Below are positions 7,109-15,563 of a DNA stretch of 64,000 nt, one piece after another. The notes beneath the pieces were generated by a model. It was not told the DNA's origin. It searched no databases and saw only the letters and a list, made by a program, of their open reading frames with translations. The DNA lies in NCBI GenBank assembly GCA_017432285.1, contig JAFRJM010000003.1, positions 1-64,000 on the forward strand. Reading direction: 5' to 3'. Position 1 is the first letter of the stretch, and each line of letters begins with the position of its first letter. The DNA comes from Oscillospiraceae bacterium (lineage in GTDB: Bacteria > Bacillota > Clostridia > Oscillospirales > Ruminococcaceae). The translations under genes and the position numbers were made by a program.

Positions 7109-7705
7109 TTATTCCTCCTGTTTTCTGAAAACAAAACCATCTTCGTTAACTGCATCAATGATAGCGAGGCTGTGGAGATCATAACCTGCGTCTCTAAGTT
7201 TTTGCCCTCCGGGTTGGAATCCTTTTTCTATCGCGACGCCTATGCCGATCAGTTCCGCGCCGGACTGGGATACTATGTCTACAAGCCCTCTGAGAGCTTC
7301 TCCATTGGCAAGGAAGTCATCAATGATCAATACTTTATCACTGGATGTGAGCCATTGCTGACTCATGATCAAAGTGACTTCTTTTTTATATGTATAAGAA
7401 TATATCTGGCTCTTATATAATCCGCCTTCAATATTGTCGCTTTTTGCCTTTTTTGCGAAGACCATAGGGACTCCGAATTCTTCAGCGCAAATTGCAGCGA
7501 GCGCTATTCCGGACGCTTCTATAGTGAGAACGGCTGTCAGGCCCTCCAAATCAAAAAGCCGACCGAATTCTTTGGCCATCTCTCGCATTAATTTAACATC
7601 AACGCGGTGGTTCAAAAAACCGTCAACTTTAACAATGTTTCCCGGAAGGATCTTGCCCTCTTTCTGAATTCGCTCTTCCAGAAGTTTCAATTGCTTGTCC
7701 TCCAT
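7109..7705 (-). CDS. xpt: Xanthine phosphoribosyltransferase
   Basis: Xanthine plus PRPP gives XMP, the substrate of the GMP synthase encoded 3 bp downstream, so the pair forms a xanthine-to-GMP route. The 198-residue length and the segments VDGFLNHRVDV and the PRPP loop VLIIDDFLANGEA are characteristic of bacterial Xpt. The ATG at 7705 has only AGG directly against it. A TTG at 7690, giving MKLLEERIQKEG, has GGAGG 8 nt upstream and is the more likely real start. No purine riboswitch was recognised in the 254-bp leader; the palindrome at 7798-7809 may be a control site. Confidence 0.9.
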   Translation of the reverse strand: MEDKQLKLLEERIQKEGKILPGNIVKVDGFLNHRVDVKLMREMAKEFGRLFDLEGLTAVLTIEASGIALAAICAEEFGVPMVFAKKAKSDNIEGGLYKSQIYSYTYKKEVTLIMSQQWLTSSDKVLIIDDFLANGEALRGLVDIVSQSGAELIGIGVAIEKGFQPGGQKLRDAGYDLHSLAIIDAVNEDGFVFRKQEE

Positions 7706-7797
7706 CCTGTTTATTTGGTTCTATGAATAGTGTACCAAAAACCTGCTTTTCATTAAATAAGGAATCATTCCAATTCTAAGGCATATGGCAAGTAAAT

Positions 7798-7809
7798 AAC
7801 TGTACAGTT
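7798..7809. promoter_or_regulatory. Palindrome upstream of xpt
   Basis: AACTGTACAGTT is a perfect 12-bp palindrome about 90 bp upstream of xpt. It shares the core ACTGTACAGT with the 20-bp palindrome beyond guaA. The rest of the 7706-7959 interval holds divergent promoter sequence and no gene or known riboswitch that I can see. Confidence 0.4.
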
Positions 7810-7959
7810 TCACAACGTCCGTCACAGTTGACTGAGCGCAGGGAGGATAGTACGATTAATCCAGTTTGATGTATTACCCTGTGTGGACAGACATAAGCAT
7901 CGATTGCCTCTAAACGGCGTTATTATAGCCCCAAAAGAATTATTCAAAGGAGAAACAAT

Positions 7960-8268
7960 ATGGAGCAGATTGAGCGAATTGCTGAAATGGAGAAGATCCT
8001 ACGGAATGCAAAGCCGATCCTTTCTGAATTGAGGACAGCCATCGATAATTACAGATCCATTGAGGAAGATATACAAAAGCTTGATGCATATTACGGCAGC
8101 GAAGATTGGTGGAAAGATCTGGAAGCTGATGAGACCGGTATTCTTCCTGAAGACCTTTTGCGAGGGGTTTTGTCTCAGGATGAGGTCTATGACCTTCTTG
8201 AAGAGCAAATGGATATTATCAGGGAGATGCAGGAGATCTGTGATATCGATATCCTTGAAGTAGAATAG
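7960..8268 (+). CDS. DUF4298-type protein
   Basis: This 102-residue acidic, helical protein begins MEQIERIAEMEKILRNAKPI and contains YYGSEDWWKDLEAD and LPEDLLRGVLSQDEVYDLLE, the pattern of the DUF4298 family of Firmicutes. No function is established for the family. The start ATG follows AAAGGAG. The gene stands alone, divergent from xpt and convergent with the DtxR-type regulator, and ends in a shared hairpin. Confidence 0.7.
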   Translation: MEQIERIAEMEKILRNAKPILSELRTAIDNYRSIEEDIQKLDAYYGSEDWWKDLEADETGILPEDLLRGVLSQDEVYDLLEEQMDIIREMQEICDIDILEVE

Positions 8269-8285
8269 TATAAAATCTAAAAAAA

Positions 8286-8312
8286 CCGGAAAGAAACCAT
8301 GTTTCCTTCCGG
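8286..8312. terminator. Bidirectional hairpin between convergent genes
   Basis: CCGGAAAGAAAC and GTTTCCTTCCGG flank CAT, with one A-C mismatch. A-rich sequence precedes it. It separates the DUF4298 gene from the DtxR-type gene. Confidence 0.6.
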
Positions 8313-8338
8313 GATTTCTGTTAATAGCTTTTGGATGG

Positions 8339-8707
8339 TCAGGCGAGATCTTTAAGGAAATCCTTGAGTGCGGTGAAACTTTCTGCACTGATAGCGTGCT
8401 CTATTTTGCACGCATCATTTGTTGCAGTGACAGGATCCACTCCGATCTTTTTCAGAAACTCAGACAGGATCACGTGCCGCTCATATATGGTCTCAGCGAC
8501 CTGTTTTCCTGATTCTGTAAGAGTGATATATCCAGATTTGTCCATAACGATATAGCCGCCCTGCCTGAGCAATCCCATAGCTCTGCTGACAGATGGTTTG
8601 GAATAGTTCATGTGTTCTGCTACATCTATAGAGCGCACACTTGCTCCGTTTTCGGAAAGAACTAGAATCGTCTCCAGATACATCTCTCCGGATTCCTGCA
8701 ATACCAT
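8339..8707 (-). CDS. DtxR/MntR-family metal-dependent transcriptional regulator
   Basis: The 122-residue protein has the N-terminal winged helix (VRSIDVAEHMNYSKPSVSRAMG) and helical dimerization domain of DtxR/MntR regulators, with metal-ligand-type residues in SGEMYLETI and in KIEHAIS. It lacks the SH3-like third domain, like MntR. These proteins repress metal-uptake genes when loaded with Mn(II) or Fe(II). It begins 20 bp after ackA on the same strand and may be co-transcribed. No metal transporter is adjacent, so its regulon is unknown. The start ATG follows AAGGAG. Confidence 0.85.
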   Translation of the reverse strand: MVLQESGEMYLETILVLSENGASVRSIDVAEHMNYSKPSVSRAMGLLRQGGYIVMDKSGYITLTESGKQVAETIYERHVILSEFLKKIGVDPVTATNDACKIEHAISAESFTALKDFLKDLA

Positions 8708-8727
8708 TGCTGATCTCCTTATTAAGT

Positions 8728-9927
8728 TTACAGGCCTGCGACTTCCTTGGTGTCGCGAGCGATCATGATCTCTTCATTAGTCGGAAGGACCATCGCGATC
8801 ACCTTGCTGTCAGGGGCTGAGAATACGGCTTCCTCACGGCTGGCTTCCTTATTAAGCTCAGGATCGATGGTGAGGCCTAGGAACTCCATCTCGCTGCAGA
8901 TCCTCTCGCGTATGGTGCTGTCGTTCTCTCCGATTCCGCCTGTGAAGAGAACTGCGTCAAGACCGCCCATCTCAGCGGCATAACCGCCGATAAAGCGTTT
9001 GATCTGATGAACGAGGATGTCGATAGTGAGCTTTGCGCGTTCATTGCCTGCAGCTGCTGCGCTCTGAACATCTCTGCAGTCACTGGACACACCGCTGACT
9101 CCAAGGAATCCGGACTTCTTGTTTAGAAGATCGCTCATCTGGTCAGGAGTGAGGTTTTCCTTATTTGCAATATAGGTAACGATAGACGGATCAATACCGC
9201 CGGAACGTGTTCCCATGATGAAACCGTCAAGTGGTGTCAATCCCATTGAGGTATCAAAGCACTTTCCGTCCTTGACGGCGCACAGTGAGCTGCCGTTTCC
9301 AAGGTGGCATACGATGATCCTGGTACCTTCGGGGTCGATACCCTGGAGCTCGAAGAAACGCTTGCTGACATAACGGTGTGAAGTTCCGTGGAATCCGTAG
9401 CGGCGGATGGAGTATTTCTCATAATACTCATACGGAATGGGGAAGATATAGCTTTTCGGAGGCATCGTCTGATGGAAAGATGTGTCGAACACAGCTACCA
9501 TCGGAACGTCCGGTCCAAAAACTTCCTTGCATGCACGAAGCGCGACTGCCTGAGGAGGATTATGGAGAGGACCAAGTTCTCTCAGCTCATATATAGTATC
9601 GATTACTTCGTCAGTGACGAGAGTGGACTTTTTGTAGATCTCGCTGCCGTGGAGCACACGGTGTCCGATAGCTACGATCTCCTTGACATCATCGATGACC
9701 TTGCCTTCACCTGAGGTCAATTGTGAAACGACTTCAAGAAAAGCCTCTTTATGTGTTGGGAACGGGGTTTCTTTTACAACCGTTGCTCCGCCTGTGACTT
9801 TGTGTGTGATAAATCCGCCGATGCCGATGCGTTCGCAGTTGCCTTTTGCGATAACGCTCTCGTCATCCATCTCTATCAGCTGATATTTCAGGCTGCTGGA
9901 TCCCGCGTTAATGACCAAAATCTTCAT
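8728..9927 (-). CDS. ackA: Acetate kinase
   Basis: This enzyme interconverts acetate + ATP and acetyl phosphate + ADP, the last ATP-yielding step of acetate fermentation. The 399-residue protein has the full-length ASKHA fold, beginning MKILVINAGSSSLKYQLIEM, with HRVLHG, GFHGTSH and HLGNGSS motifs that bind phosphate, acetate and nucleotide. No pta gene is next to it, which is unusual since pta-ackA often form an operon. It is divergent from tmcAL, whose product consumes acetate and ATP. The start ATG follows GAGGAGAG. Confidence 0.97.
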   Translation of the reverse strand: MKILVINAGSSSLKYQLIEMDDESVIAKGNCERIGIGGFITHKVTGGATVVKETPFPTHKEAFLEVVSQLTSGEGKVIDDVKEIVAIGHRVLHGSEIYKKSTLVTDEVIDTIYELRELGPLHNPPQAVALRACKEVFGPDVPMVAVFDTSFHQTMPPKSYIFPIPYEYYEKYSIRRYGFHGTSHRYVSKRFFELQGIDPEGTRIIVCHLGNGSSLCAVKDGKCFDTSMGLTPLDGFIMGTRSGGIDPSIVTYIANKENLTPDQMSDLLNKKSGFLGVSGVSSDCRDVQSAAAAGNERAKLTIDILVHQIKRFIGGYAAEMGGLDAVLFTGGIGENDSTIRERICSEMEFLGLTIDPELNKEASREEAVFSAPDSKVIAMVLPTNEEIMIARDTKEVAGL

Positions 9928-10018
9928 GTTTTTCTCTCCTCGTGTCCGCTTTACAAAGCGTTTAGTTCAACCATATAATTATAACAACTTAAGTAAGGTA
10001 TTGAAAGAGGATATTCGT

Positions 10019-11158
10019 ATGGCAGTATACGGAATCGTATGCGAATGCAATCCTTTTCATCGGGGACATCAGCGTATTCTGGACTATGCCTTTGAACAAG
10101 GCGCAGATGCTGTTGTCGGAGTGATGTCAGGGGATTTCGTTCAGCGCGGCGAGCCTGCCGTCATATCTAAATATCTGCGTGCAGAACAAATGGTGCGAAA
10201 CGGATTCGACCTCGTGATCGAGCTTCCGGTTCGTTTTGTTTTGTCGTCTGCACAGCGGTTTGCAGCAGGAGCTGTGAACCTCCTCAACAGTACCGGAACC
10301 GTTGATGTGATGCTTTTCGGAAGTGAGAGCGGATCTTTGGAGTCGCTTTCGGAGATATCGGCATTCCTGGATTCTGAAGAGATCGAAAATGCGATACGCT
10401 CGCTTCAGGAAGAAGGAATGTCATATCCTGCCGCAAGAGAAAAAGTGTGCAGAGAAAGATTCGGGAAGACAGCAGATTGTCTTAAAGGCGGAAATGACCA
10501 GCTCGGTATTGAATATATAAAGGCTATAAATACCAGCGGCTCCACGATAACGCCCAAAGTGATGCTGAGAGAAAAGGATGGGTTTGATGCGCATACTGTC
10601 CGAGATCTCCTAGAACGAGGGGAGACTGCTGCAGATCTTCTGCCTGATGATTTCGATGAAAGCTTATTCGGAAACCGTATCGACAGAAGGATATTTGAAC
10701 GGGCAGTCCTTATGAAACTGCGAGAGATGTCCCAAGCAGATTTTTCATGCCTTGAAGACATTTCCGGAGGTCTGGACATGAGACTGTACAGGTCATCAAG
10801 AACGGCAGCGTCTATGGACGAGCTGCTCAGTGACGTGAAGACCAAGAGATACACTATGAGCAGGATAAAGAGAGTGATCCTCTGCGCAGCACTTGGCCTT
10901 AAGTCATCATCAGATATGGAGCCTCCTTATGCCAGAGTACTGGCTATAGGGAAAAACGGGAAAGAAGTACTTTCAAGGATGAAAGAGAGATCGCTGGTTC
11001 CTTTTGGAGAGAATCTGAAGGTATTGGCTGGTTCGTCTCCATTTGCAGAAATCTATGCTGAGGAAGAGGTAAGGGCAACAGACTTTTACAACCTGAATCT
11101 CACCGAGCCGCTGCCTGTGGGTGAGGATTTTACTCATAAATTGTTCGTGCTAAAATAA
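10019..11158 (+). CDS. tmcAL: tRNA(Met) cytidine acetate ligase (TmcAL)
   Basis: TmcAL, formerly YlbM, activates acetate with ATP to make N4-acetylcytidine at the wobble position of elongator tRNA-Met. The 379-residue protein begins MAVYGIVCECNPFHRGHQRI, the HxGH nucleotidyltransferase motif being FHRGH. A later SGDFVQRGEPA segment is diagnostic. ATG at 10019 is preferred over the in-frame ATG at 9911 because the family starts directly before the GIVCECNPFH strand and AAAGAGG lies 9 nt upstream. It is followed by tsaE after 4 bp, so a tRNA-modification cluster begins here. Confidence 0.93.
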   Translation: MAVYGIVCECNPFHRGHQRILDYAFEQGADAVVGVMSGDFVQRGEPAVISKYLRAEQMVRNGFDLVIELPVRFVLSSAQRFAAGAVNLLNSTGTVDVMLFGSESGSLESLSEISAFLDSEEIENAIRSLQEEGMSYPAAREKVCRERFGKTADCLKGGNDQLGIEYIKAINTSGSTITPKVMLREKDGFDAHTVRDLLERGETAADLLPDDFDESLFGNRIDRRIFERAVLMKLREMSQADFSCLEDISGGLDMRLYRSSRTAASMDELLSDVKTKRYTMSRIKRVILCAALGLKSSSDMEPPYARVLAIGKNGKEVLSRMKERSLVPFGENLKVLAGSSPFAEIYAEEEVRATDFYNLNLTEPLPVGEDFTHKLFVLK

Positions 11159-11162
11159 GGAC

Positions 11163-11600
11163 ATGGAGATAAACATTACCACTTTCTCACAAGGTGAGAC
11201 AGAAGAATTGGGAACAAGGTTTTCCTCAGTACTGGTACCCGGAGATGTCGTTGCAATGTTTGGGGACCTCGGAGCAGGGAAGACCGCTTTTGTGCGCGGT
11301 GTGATACGAGGGTTTGGATTAGATACATATGTGTCCAGCCCTACGTTCTCGATCGTCAATGAGTATTCCTGTCCTGACTGCAGAGTGGCGCATTTTGATA
11401 TGTACCGGATAGGATCTGAAGAAGAACTGTACGGTACCGGTTTTTATGATTATCTTGACGGGAATTCGGTCATCTTTATCGAGTGGAGTGAAAACATCCC
11501 GTTCGCTATAGATGAGGAAGCGATCCGTGTGAGTATAGAAAAAGGAGAGGGAGATATCCGGAATATACGGATAGAATCTCCCAGGGAAATCAGGTTTTGA
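11163..11600 (+). CDS. tsaE: tRNA threonylcarbamoyladenosine biosynthesis ATPase TsaE
   Basis: The 145-residue P-loop protein carries GDLGAGKTAFVRG and YVSSPTFSIVNEY, both diagnostic of TsaE (YjeE). It drives the TsaB-TsaD complex that makes t6A at position 37 of ANN-decoding tRNAs. Its last codons overlap the TTG start of tsaB by four bases. tsaD, usually nearby, is not in this window. Confidence 0.95.
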   Translation: MEINITTFSQGETEELGTRFSSVLVPGDVVAMFGDLGAGKTAFVRGVIRGFGLDTYVSSPTFSIVNEYSCPDCRVAHFDMYRIGSEEELYGTGFYDYLDGNSVIFIEWSENIPFAIDEEAIRVSIEKGEGDIRNIRIESPREIRF

Positions 11601-12295
11601 TCATTTTCAGTGTAGATTCATCCTCTGTTGCAGGAAGCGCAGCTCTGTTGTGTGACGGCGAGGCTGTTTATGAATGCTTTGCCAAAGAAGGACTGACACA
11701 CAGCGAGACACTGCTTGCAAGATGTGACGAGGTATTCGAAAAAACAGGATATAAGCCTTCAGATGTGGACTGCTATGCAGTGACGGCGGGTCCGGGCTCA
11801 TTTACGGGTCTGAGGATCGGCTTGAACCTTGTTAAGGGAATGGCTTTTGCCAACGGCACCCCGTGTGTTCCAGTGTCTACATTTGATGCTCTCGCTTATC
11901 CTGCCGCAATGTATGGGAAAGACATTCTCTGCACATTAGACGCCAGACAGAAAAGAGTGTACTGCGCAGCATATCATGTTGTTGAGGGTAAACCGGTTCA
12001 GATCCTTACAGGCCAGATACTCCCGCTGAAAGATCTCAGTGATGCTTTGATGGAAGCCGGGATCTGCGACCCGATAGTTGTCGGGGATGCGGCAAAAGAA
12101 GCTCATGAAGCTGTTTCAGGGAGCGTACTGTGTGAAGACAGGATGATAGATGTCCATGCGGCAGAAGTGGGAAAAGTCGCATATGGATTGTATATAAACG
12201 GCAGTTATACTACTCCGGACGGGTTGGCTCCGGTATATCTCCAGCTGTCTCAGGCTGAGAGAGAAAGAAAAAAAGCGGAGGGGATTTTATTATGA
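11597..12295 (+). CDS. tsaB: tRNA threonylcarbamoyladenosine biosynthesis protein TsaB
   Basis: The 232-residue ASKHA-fold protein shows the TsaB hallmark AVTAGPGSFTGLRIG and an early VDSS motif. It is the scaffold partner of TsaD and TsaE in t6A synthesis. Translation begins at a TTG inside the tsaE stop region (TTGA overlap), so the two are coupled. Its stop overlaps the rpiB start by ATGA. Length agrees with the family. Confidence 0.94.
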   Translation: MIIFSVDSSSVAGSAALLCDGEAVYECFAKEGLTHSETLLARCDEVFEKTGYKPSDVDCYAVTAGPGSFTGLRIGLNLVKGMAFANGTPCVPVSTFDALAYPAAMYGKDILCTLDARQKRVYCAAYHVVEGKPVQILTGQILPLKDLSDALMEAGICDPIVVGDAAKEAHEAVSGSVLCEDRMIDVHAAEVGKVAYGLYINGSYTTPDGLAPVYLQLSQAERERKKAEGILL

Positions 12296-12738
12296 AGCTT
12301 GTTATAGGTTCTGATCACGGCGGATACGAACTTAAGGAAGACGTAAAGCAGTATCTTATAGATAAGGGATACGACGTTGAGGATGTAGGCACATTCTCAA
12401 CAGCATCCTGCGACTATCCGGATATCGCGAAGGCAGCATGTGCCAAAATACAGTCTGGCGAATGCGAGCGCGGTATACTCGTTTGCGGAACAGGAGTAGG
12501 TATCAGCATGGCTGCCAACAAATGCAAAGGGATCAGAGCTGCATGCTGCAGTGATACATTCACCGCCCGCTATGTAACACTTCACAACGATGCGAACGTG
12601 CTGTGTTTCGGAGGCAGGGTCGTCGGAGCCGGACTGGCACATGAACTGGTGGACGCCTATCTCAGCGGAACATTTGAGGGTGGGAGGCACAAGATCCGTG
12701 TAGATAAGATCATGGCTCTTGAGGCAGAGCAGCTGTGA
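12292..12738 (+). CDS. rpiB: Ribose-5-phosphate isomerase B
   Basis: RpiB interconverts ribose 5-phosphate and ribulose 5-phosphate in the pentose phosphate pathway. The 148-residue protein starts MKLVIGSDHGGYELKEDVKQ and keeps the catalytic Cys segment GILVCGTGVGISMAANK of the RpiB/LacAB family. It is translationally coupled to tsaB (4-bp overlap) and to the next small gene. A LacAB-type isomerase is an alternative, but a single gene of this kind outside a sugar operon favours RpiB. Confidence 0.93.
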   Translation: MKLVIGSDHGGYELKEDVKQYLIDKGYDVEDVGTFSTASCDYPDIAKAACAKIQSGECERGILVCGTGVGISMAANKCKGIRAACCSDTFTARYVTLHNDANVLCFGGRVVGAGLAHELVDAYLSGTFEGGRHKIRVDKIMALEAEQL

Positions 12739-12740
12739 GT

Positions 12741-12977
12741 ATGGCAGGAAAGAAAAAAACTGATAAGACAAAAGACGTTATTAACAAGGCATTAGCAGTC
12801 CTGCTTGCTTTAGCATGTTTGGCGGTGTGTGCAGTTTTGTTTATGATGTTCCTGAGGAGCGAGGTCTTTCCAAGGGAAGTGCGTGTTTTAGTTTTGATTT
12901 GCGATGTGCTCATGGGCATTGCAATATTGTGGCTATTGCGTCACTATTTGATCTACTATGACGGGAAGGATAACTGA
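12741..12977 (+). CDS. Small two-helix membrane protein
   Basis: The protein has a Lys-rich N-terminus (MAGKKKTDKTKD), two hydrophobic segments (about residues 18-38 and 48-68) and a short charged tail. It matches no family I recognise. ATG at 12741 is chosen; a GTG at 12735 overlapping the rpiB stop is an alternative that adds two residues. It is squeezed between rpiB and a membrane glycosyltransferase and ends one base before that gene's start codon. It may assist the transferase, which is inference from position. Confidence 0.6.
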   Translation: MAGKKKTDKTKDVINKALAVLLALACLAVCAVLFMMFLRSEVFPREVRVLVLICDVLMGIAILWLLRHYLIYYDGKDN

Positions 12978-12978
12978 T

Positions 12979-13923
12979 ATGGGCAATACGGTCTATTTTG
13001 TGGTCCCTTGCTATAACGAGGAAGAGGTGCTTCCGGAGACGTCCAAACGGCTTTATGAGAAAATGAAAAGCTTGGTAATTGCAGGCAAAGTCTCTCCCGA
13101 TAGTCGCATTTGCTTTGTGGATGATGGAAGCAAGGACAAAACCTGGAAGATGATTGAAGAACTGCACGAAGCAGAACCGGTATTTGTCGGAGTAAAGCTT
13201 TCCAGAAACCGTGGACACCAGAATGCTCTTCTTGGCGGCATGATGACGGTCAAGGATGATTGTGATGCACTTATCTCGCTTGATGCCGACTTGCAGGACG
13301 ACCCGGATGCCATAGATAGTATGGTGGATGAGTGGATTGCAGGGGCAGATGTCGTGTACGGTGTCAGAAGCGCAAGAAAGACGGACACATTTTTTAAGAG
13401 ATTTACAGCCGAAGGCTTTTATAAAGTCATGGAGATAATGGGAGCTCAGGTCGTGTTCAACCATGCGGACTACAGGCTCCTCTCACACAGGGCGGTTGAA
13501 GCCCTTGCAGAATACAAGGAAGTAAATCTGTTTCTCCGGGGCATGATCCCAACACTAGGTTATAAAACGGCGATTGTTACTTATGAGAGAAATGAGCGTT
13601 TCGCCGGAGAAAGCAAATATCCTTTGAAGAAGATGCTTGCTTTGGCCTGGAACGGTATTACCAGTTTTTCTACAAAGCCATTAAGTTTGATCGTTACTGC
13701 GGGGATCCTGTTGATGGTAATCGCAGCGATTCTTTTGCTGGTGTGTGCTGGAAGAACTATATGGGGAACTGCTCCTTCATCAGTAGAAGTCTTTTCCTAC
13801 TCTTTATGGCTGCTTGGCGGAATACAGCTGTTTGCGCTTGGAGTTGTTGGTGAGTACATTGGAAAGATATATGCCGAGGTAAAAGGAAGACCAAGGTATA
13901 TCATAGAAACATATCTGAAATAA
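12979..13923 (+). CDS. Family 2 glycosyltransferase, polyprenyl-phosphate sugar transferase type
   Basis: The 314-residue protein has a GT-A domain starting VYFVVPCYNEEEVLPET, a nucleotide-sugar motif (ICFVDDGSKDKTW) and the metal-binding SLDADLQDDP, as in dolichyl-phosphate mannose synthase, GtrB and ArnC relatives. Two transmembrane helices follow (about 235-260 and 270-295). It likely moves a sugar from a nucleotide donor to undecaprenyl phosphate for wall or lipid decoration. ATG at 12979 is chosen for the GGGAAGGA site 9 nt upstream. It ends 17 bp before a strong hairpin. Confidence 0.88.
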   Translation: MGNTVYFVVPCYNEEEVLPETSKRLYEKMKSLVIAGKVSPDSRICFVDDGSKDKTWKMIEELHEAEPVFVGVKLSRNRGHQNALLGGMMTVKDDCDALISLDADLQDDPDAIDSMVDEWIAGADVVYGVRSARKTDTFFKRFTAEGFYKVMEIMGAQVVFNHADYRLLSHRAVEALAEYKEVNLFLRGMIPTLGYKTAIVTYERNERFAGESKYPLKKMLALAWNGITSFSTKPLSLIVTAGILLMVIAAILLLVCAGRTIWGTAPSSVEVFSYSLWLLGGIQLFALGVVGEYIGKIYAEVKGRPRYIIETYLK

Positions 13924-13940
13924 TAATAAGGTAGATATAC

Positions 13941-13968
13941 AAAAGAGGCGGTAAATACCGCCTCTTTT
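13941..13968 (+). terminator. Intrinsic terminator after the tmcAL-to-glycosyltransferase run
   Basis: AAAAGAGGCGGTA and TACCGCCTCTTTT pair perfectly around two bases. A/T runs on both sides. It ends the operon that began at tmcAL. Confidence 0.8.
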
Positions 13969-14021
13969 GCTTGTCTCTGATATGCTATAATCGTTGTAGC
14001 AAAAATGCTTTGGAGATTTCA

Positions 14022-15554
14022 ATGAAATTATTTAAACTGCTGTTCAGCAGACTTGGAATAACTTTGATGCTCGTAGTACTGGAGATCGTCTATTTCATTT
14101 CACTTCTGCAATGGTTAAGCCCATATATTGGATGGGTTACAGGAGTGCTTCAGGTGGCGAGCGTGTTTATTATACTTTGGATTATCAACCGGAGCAGACA
14201 TCTGTCTGCAGATATGATGTGGGTAGTCCTGATATTTCTTGCTCCTATTCCCGGAACGATTGTATATGCAATGTTAAGTACCATTGGAAAGTTTCCAAGC
14301 AGGACATACAGAAATATAATGGCAGAAACACAGAACAGCCAGTATCTGTTTGAGCAGGACGAAGAAGTCTTAGAGGAAGCATGTGACAGTGCTGGTCCCT
14401 ATGCAGGCCAGATCAACTACATATCACAAACAGCCGGTTTTCCCGTATACCGCAACGAAGGGTTTGATTACTATTCTTCAGGAGAAGAAGCATATCCATT
14501 AATGCTTCATGAGCTTCGTGCTGCAAAAGAGTTCATCTTTATTGAGTATTTCATCATTAAGGAGGGCAGGATGTGGAACGGCATCCTGAACATTCTCAGA
14601 GATAAAGTGGCCCAAGGAGTGGATGTCCGGGTAATATATGATGATTTCGGTTCAATATCTACATTACCTTACAGATATGCTGACAATCTTGAAAAAAATG
14701 GAATAAAGACAATAAGTTTTAATAGAGTCAATCCGTTTTTGAATGGTATTCAGAACCATAGGGATCACAGAAAGATACTTGTGGTAGATGGCAGGGTAGC
14801 TTTCACCGGTGGAATCAATCTGGCAGATGAGTATATAAATTTAAAGGAACGCTTTGGATATTGGAAAGACAATGTTGTTCGTGTTAAGGGTGATGCTGTT
14901 TGGTCATTTACACTAATGTTCCTTACAATGTGGAATGCATTAAGAAAGGAAGATGATGATTTTTCACTGTTCCGATCAGATGAAGAAATTGCCAGTGTGA
15001 ATCCTGCTGATGGATGGATTGCGCCTTACGGTGAGACACCATTGGATGATGTGAACGTGGGACAGAACATTTATGAAAACATCCTCAATCAGGCAAAAGA
15101 TTACTGCTACATATTCACACCATACCTTATTATCGATACTGATATGATAAATGCACTTATCATGGCGGCTAACAGGGGAGTTGATGTTAGAATCATCACT
15201 CCTGGAATTCCTGATAAGAAACTGATATATAACATCACGCGTTCATTTTACAACCAGCTTATTCTTGGCGGGGTCAAGATATATGAATATACACCTGGCT
15301 TTATTCACTCTAAAGTGTTTGTGTGTGATGACAGAATCGCTACTGTAGGAACTCTGAATCTGGATTACAGAAGCTTATACCTTCATTTCGAAAATGGTAT
15401 ATACCTCTGTGACTCTGCCGATGTCCTTACCGTTAAACAGGATGTCATTGATACGTTGAATGTATCACATCATGTCTCATTAGAAGAGAGCAGACACAAT
15501 CTGCTTCATACATTGATATTCAGTATTGTCCGCATTTTTGCGCCGCTTATGTAG
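14022..15554 (+). CDS. cls: Cardiolipin synthase
   Basis: The 510-residue membrane enzyme condenses two phosphatidylglycerols to cardiolipin. It has N-terminal transmembrane helices (three hydrophobic stretches within residues 1-75) and two phospholipase-D HKD motifs, HRKILVVDGRVAFTGG and HSKVFVCDDRIATVGT. ATG at 14022 is chosen, with TTTGGAGA upstream and the hydrophobic start MKLFKLLFSRLG; upstream codons overlap a TATAAT box at 13986-13991. It is followed after 9 bp by a flavodoxin-like gene. Confidence 0.95.
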   Translation: MKLFKLLFSRLGITLMLVVLEIVYFISLLQWLSPYIGWVTGVLQVASVFIILWIINRSRHLSADMMWVVLIFLAPIPGTIVYAMLSTIGKFPSRTYRNIMAETQNSQYLFEQDEEVLEEACDSAGPYAGQINYISQTAGFPVYRNEGFDYYSSGEEAYPLMLHELRAAKEFIFIEYFIIKEGRMWNGILNILRDKVAQGVDVRVIYDDFGSISTLPYRYADNLEKNGIKTISFNRVNPFLNGIQNHRDHRKILVVDGRVAFTGGINLADEYINLKERFGYWKDNVVRVKGDAVWSFTLMFLTMWNALRKEDDDFSLFRSDEEIASVNPADGWIAPYGETPLDDVNVGQNIYENILNQAKDYCYIFTPYLIIDTDMINALIMAANRGVDVRIITPGIPDKKLIYNITRSFYNQLILGGVKIYEYTPGFIHSKVFVCDDRIATVGTLNLDYRSLYLHFENGIYLCDSADVLTVKQDVIDTLNVSHHVSLEESRHNLLHTLIFSIVRIFAPLM

Positions 15555-15563
15555 GAGGAAAAG

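Noticed and set aside
7706..7959. Purine riboswitch expected upstream of xpt
   Set aside because: The conserved loop sequences of the guanine/adenine riboswitch were not found on the minus strand of this interval.
12397..12771. 124-codon open frame opposite rpiB
   Set aside because: It is the reverse-strand shadow of a well-supported gene.
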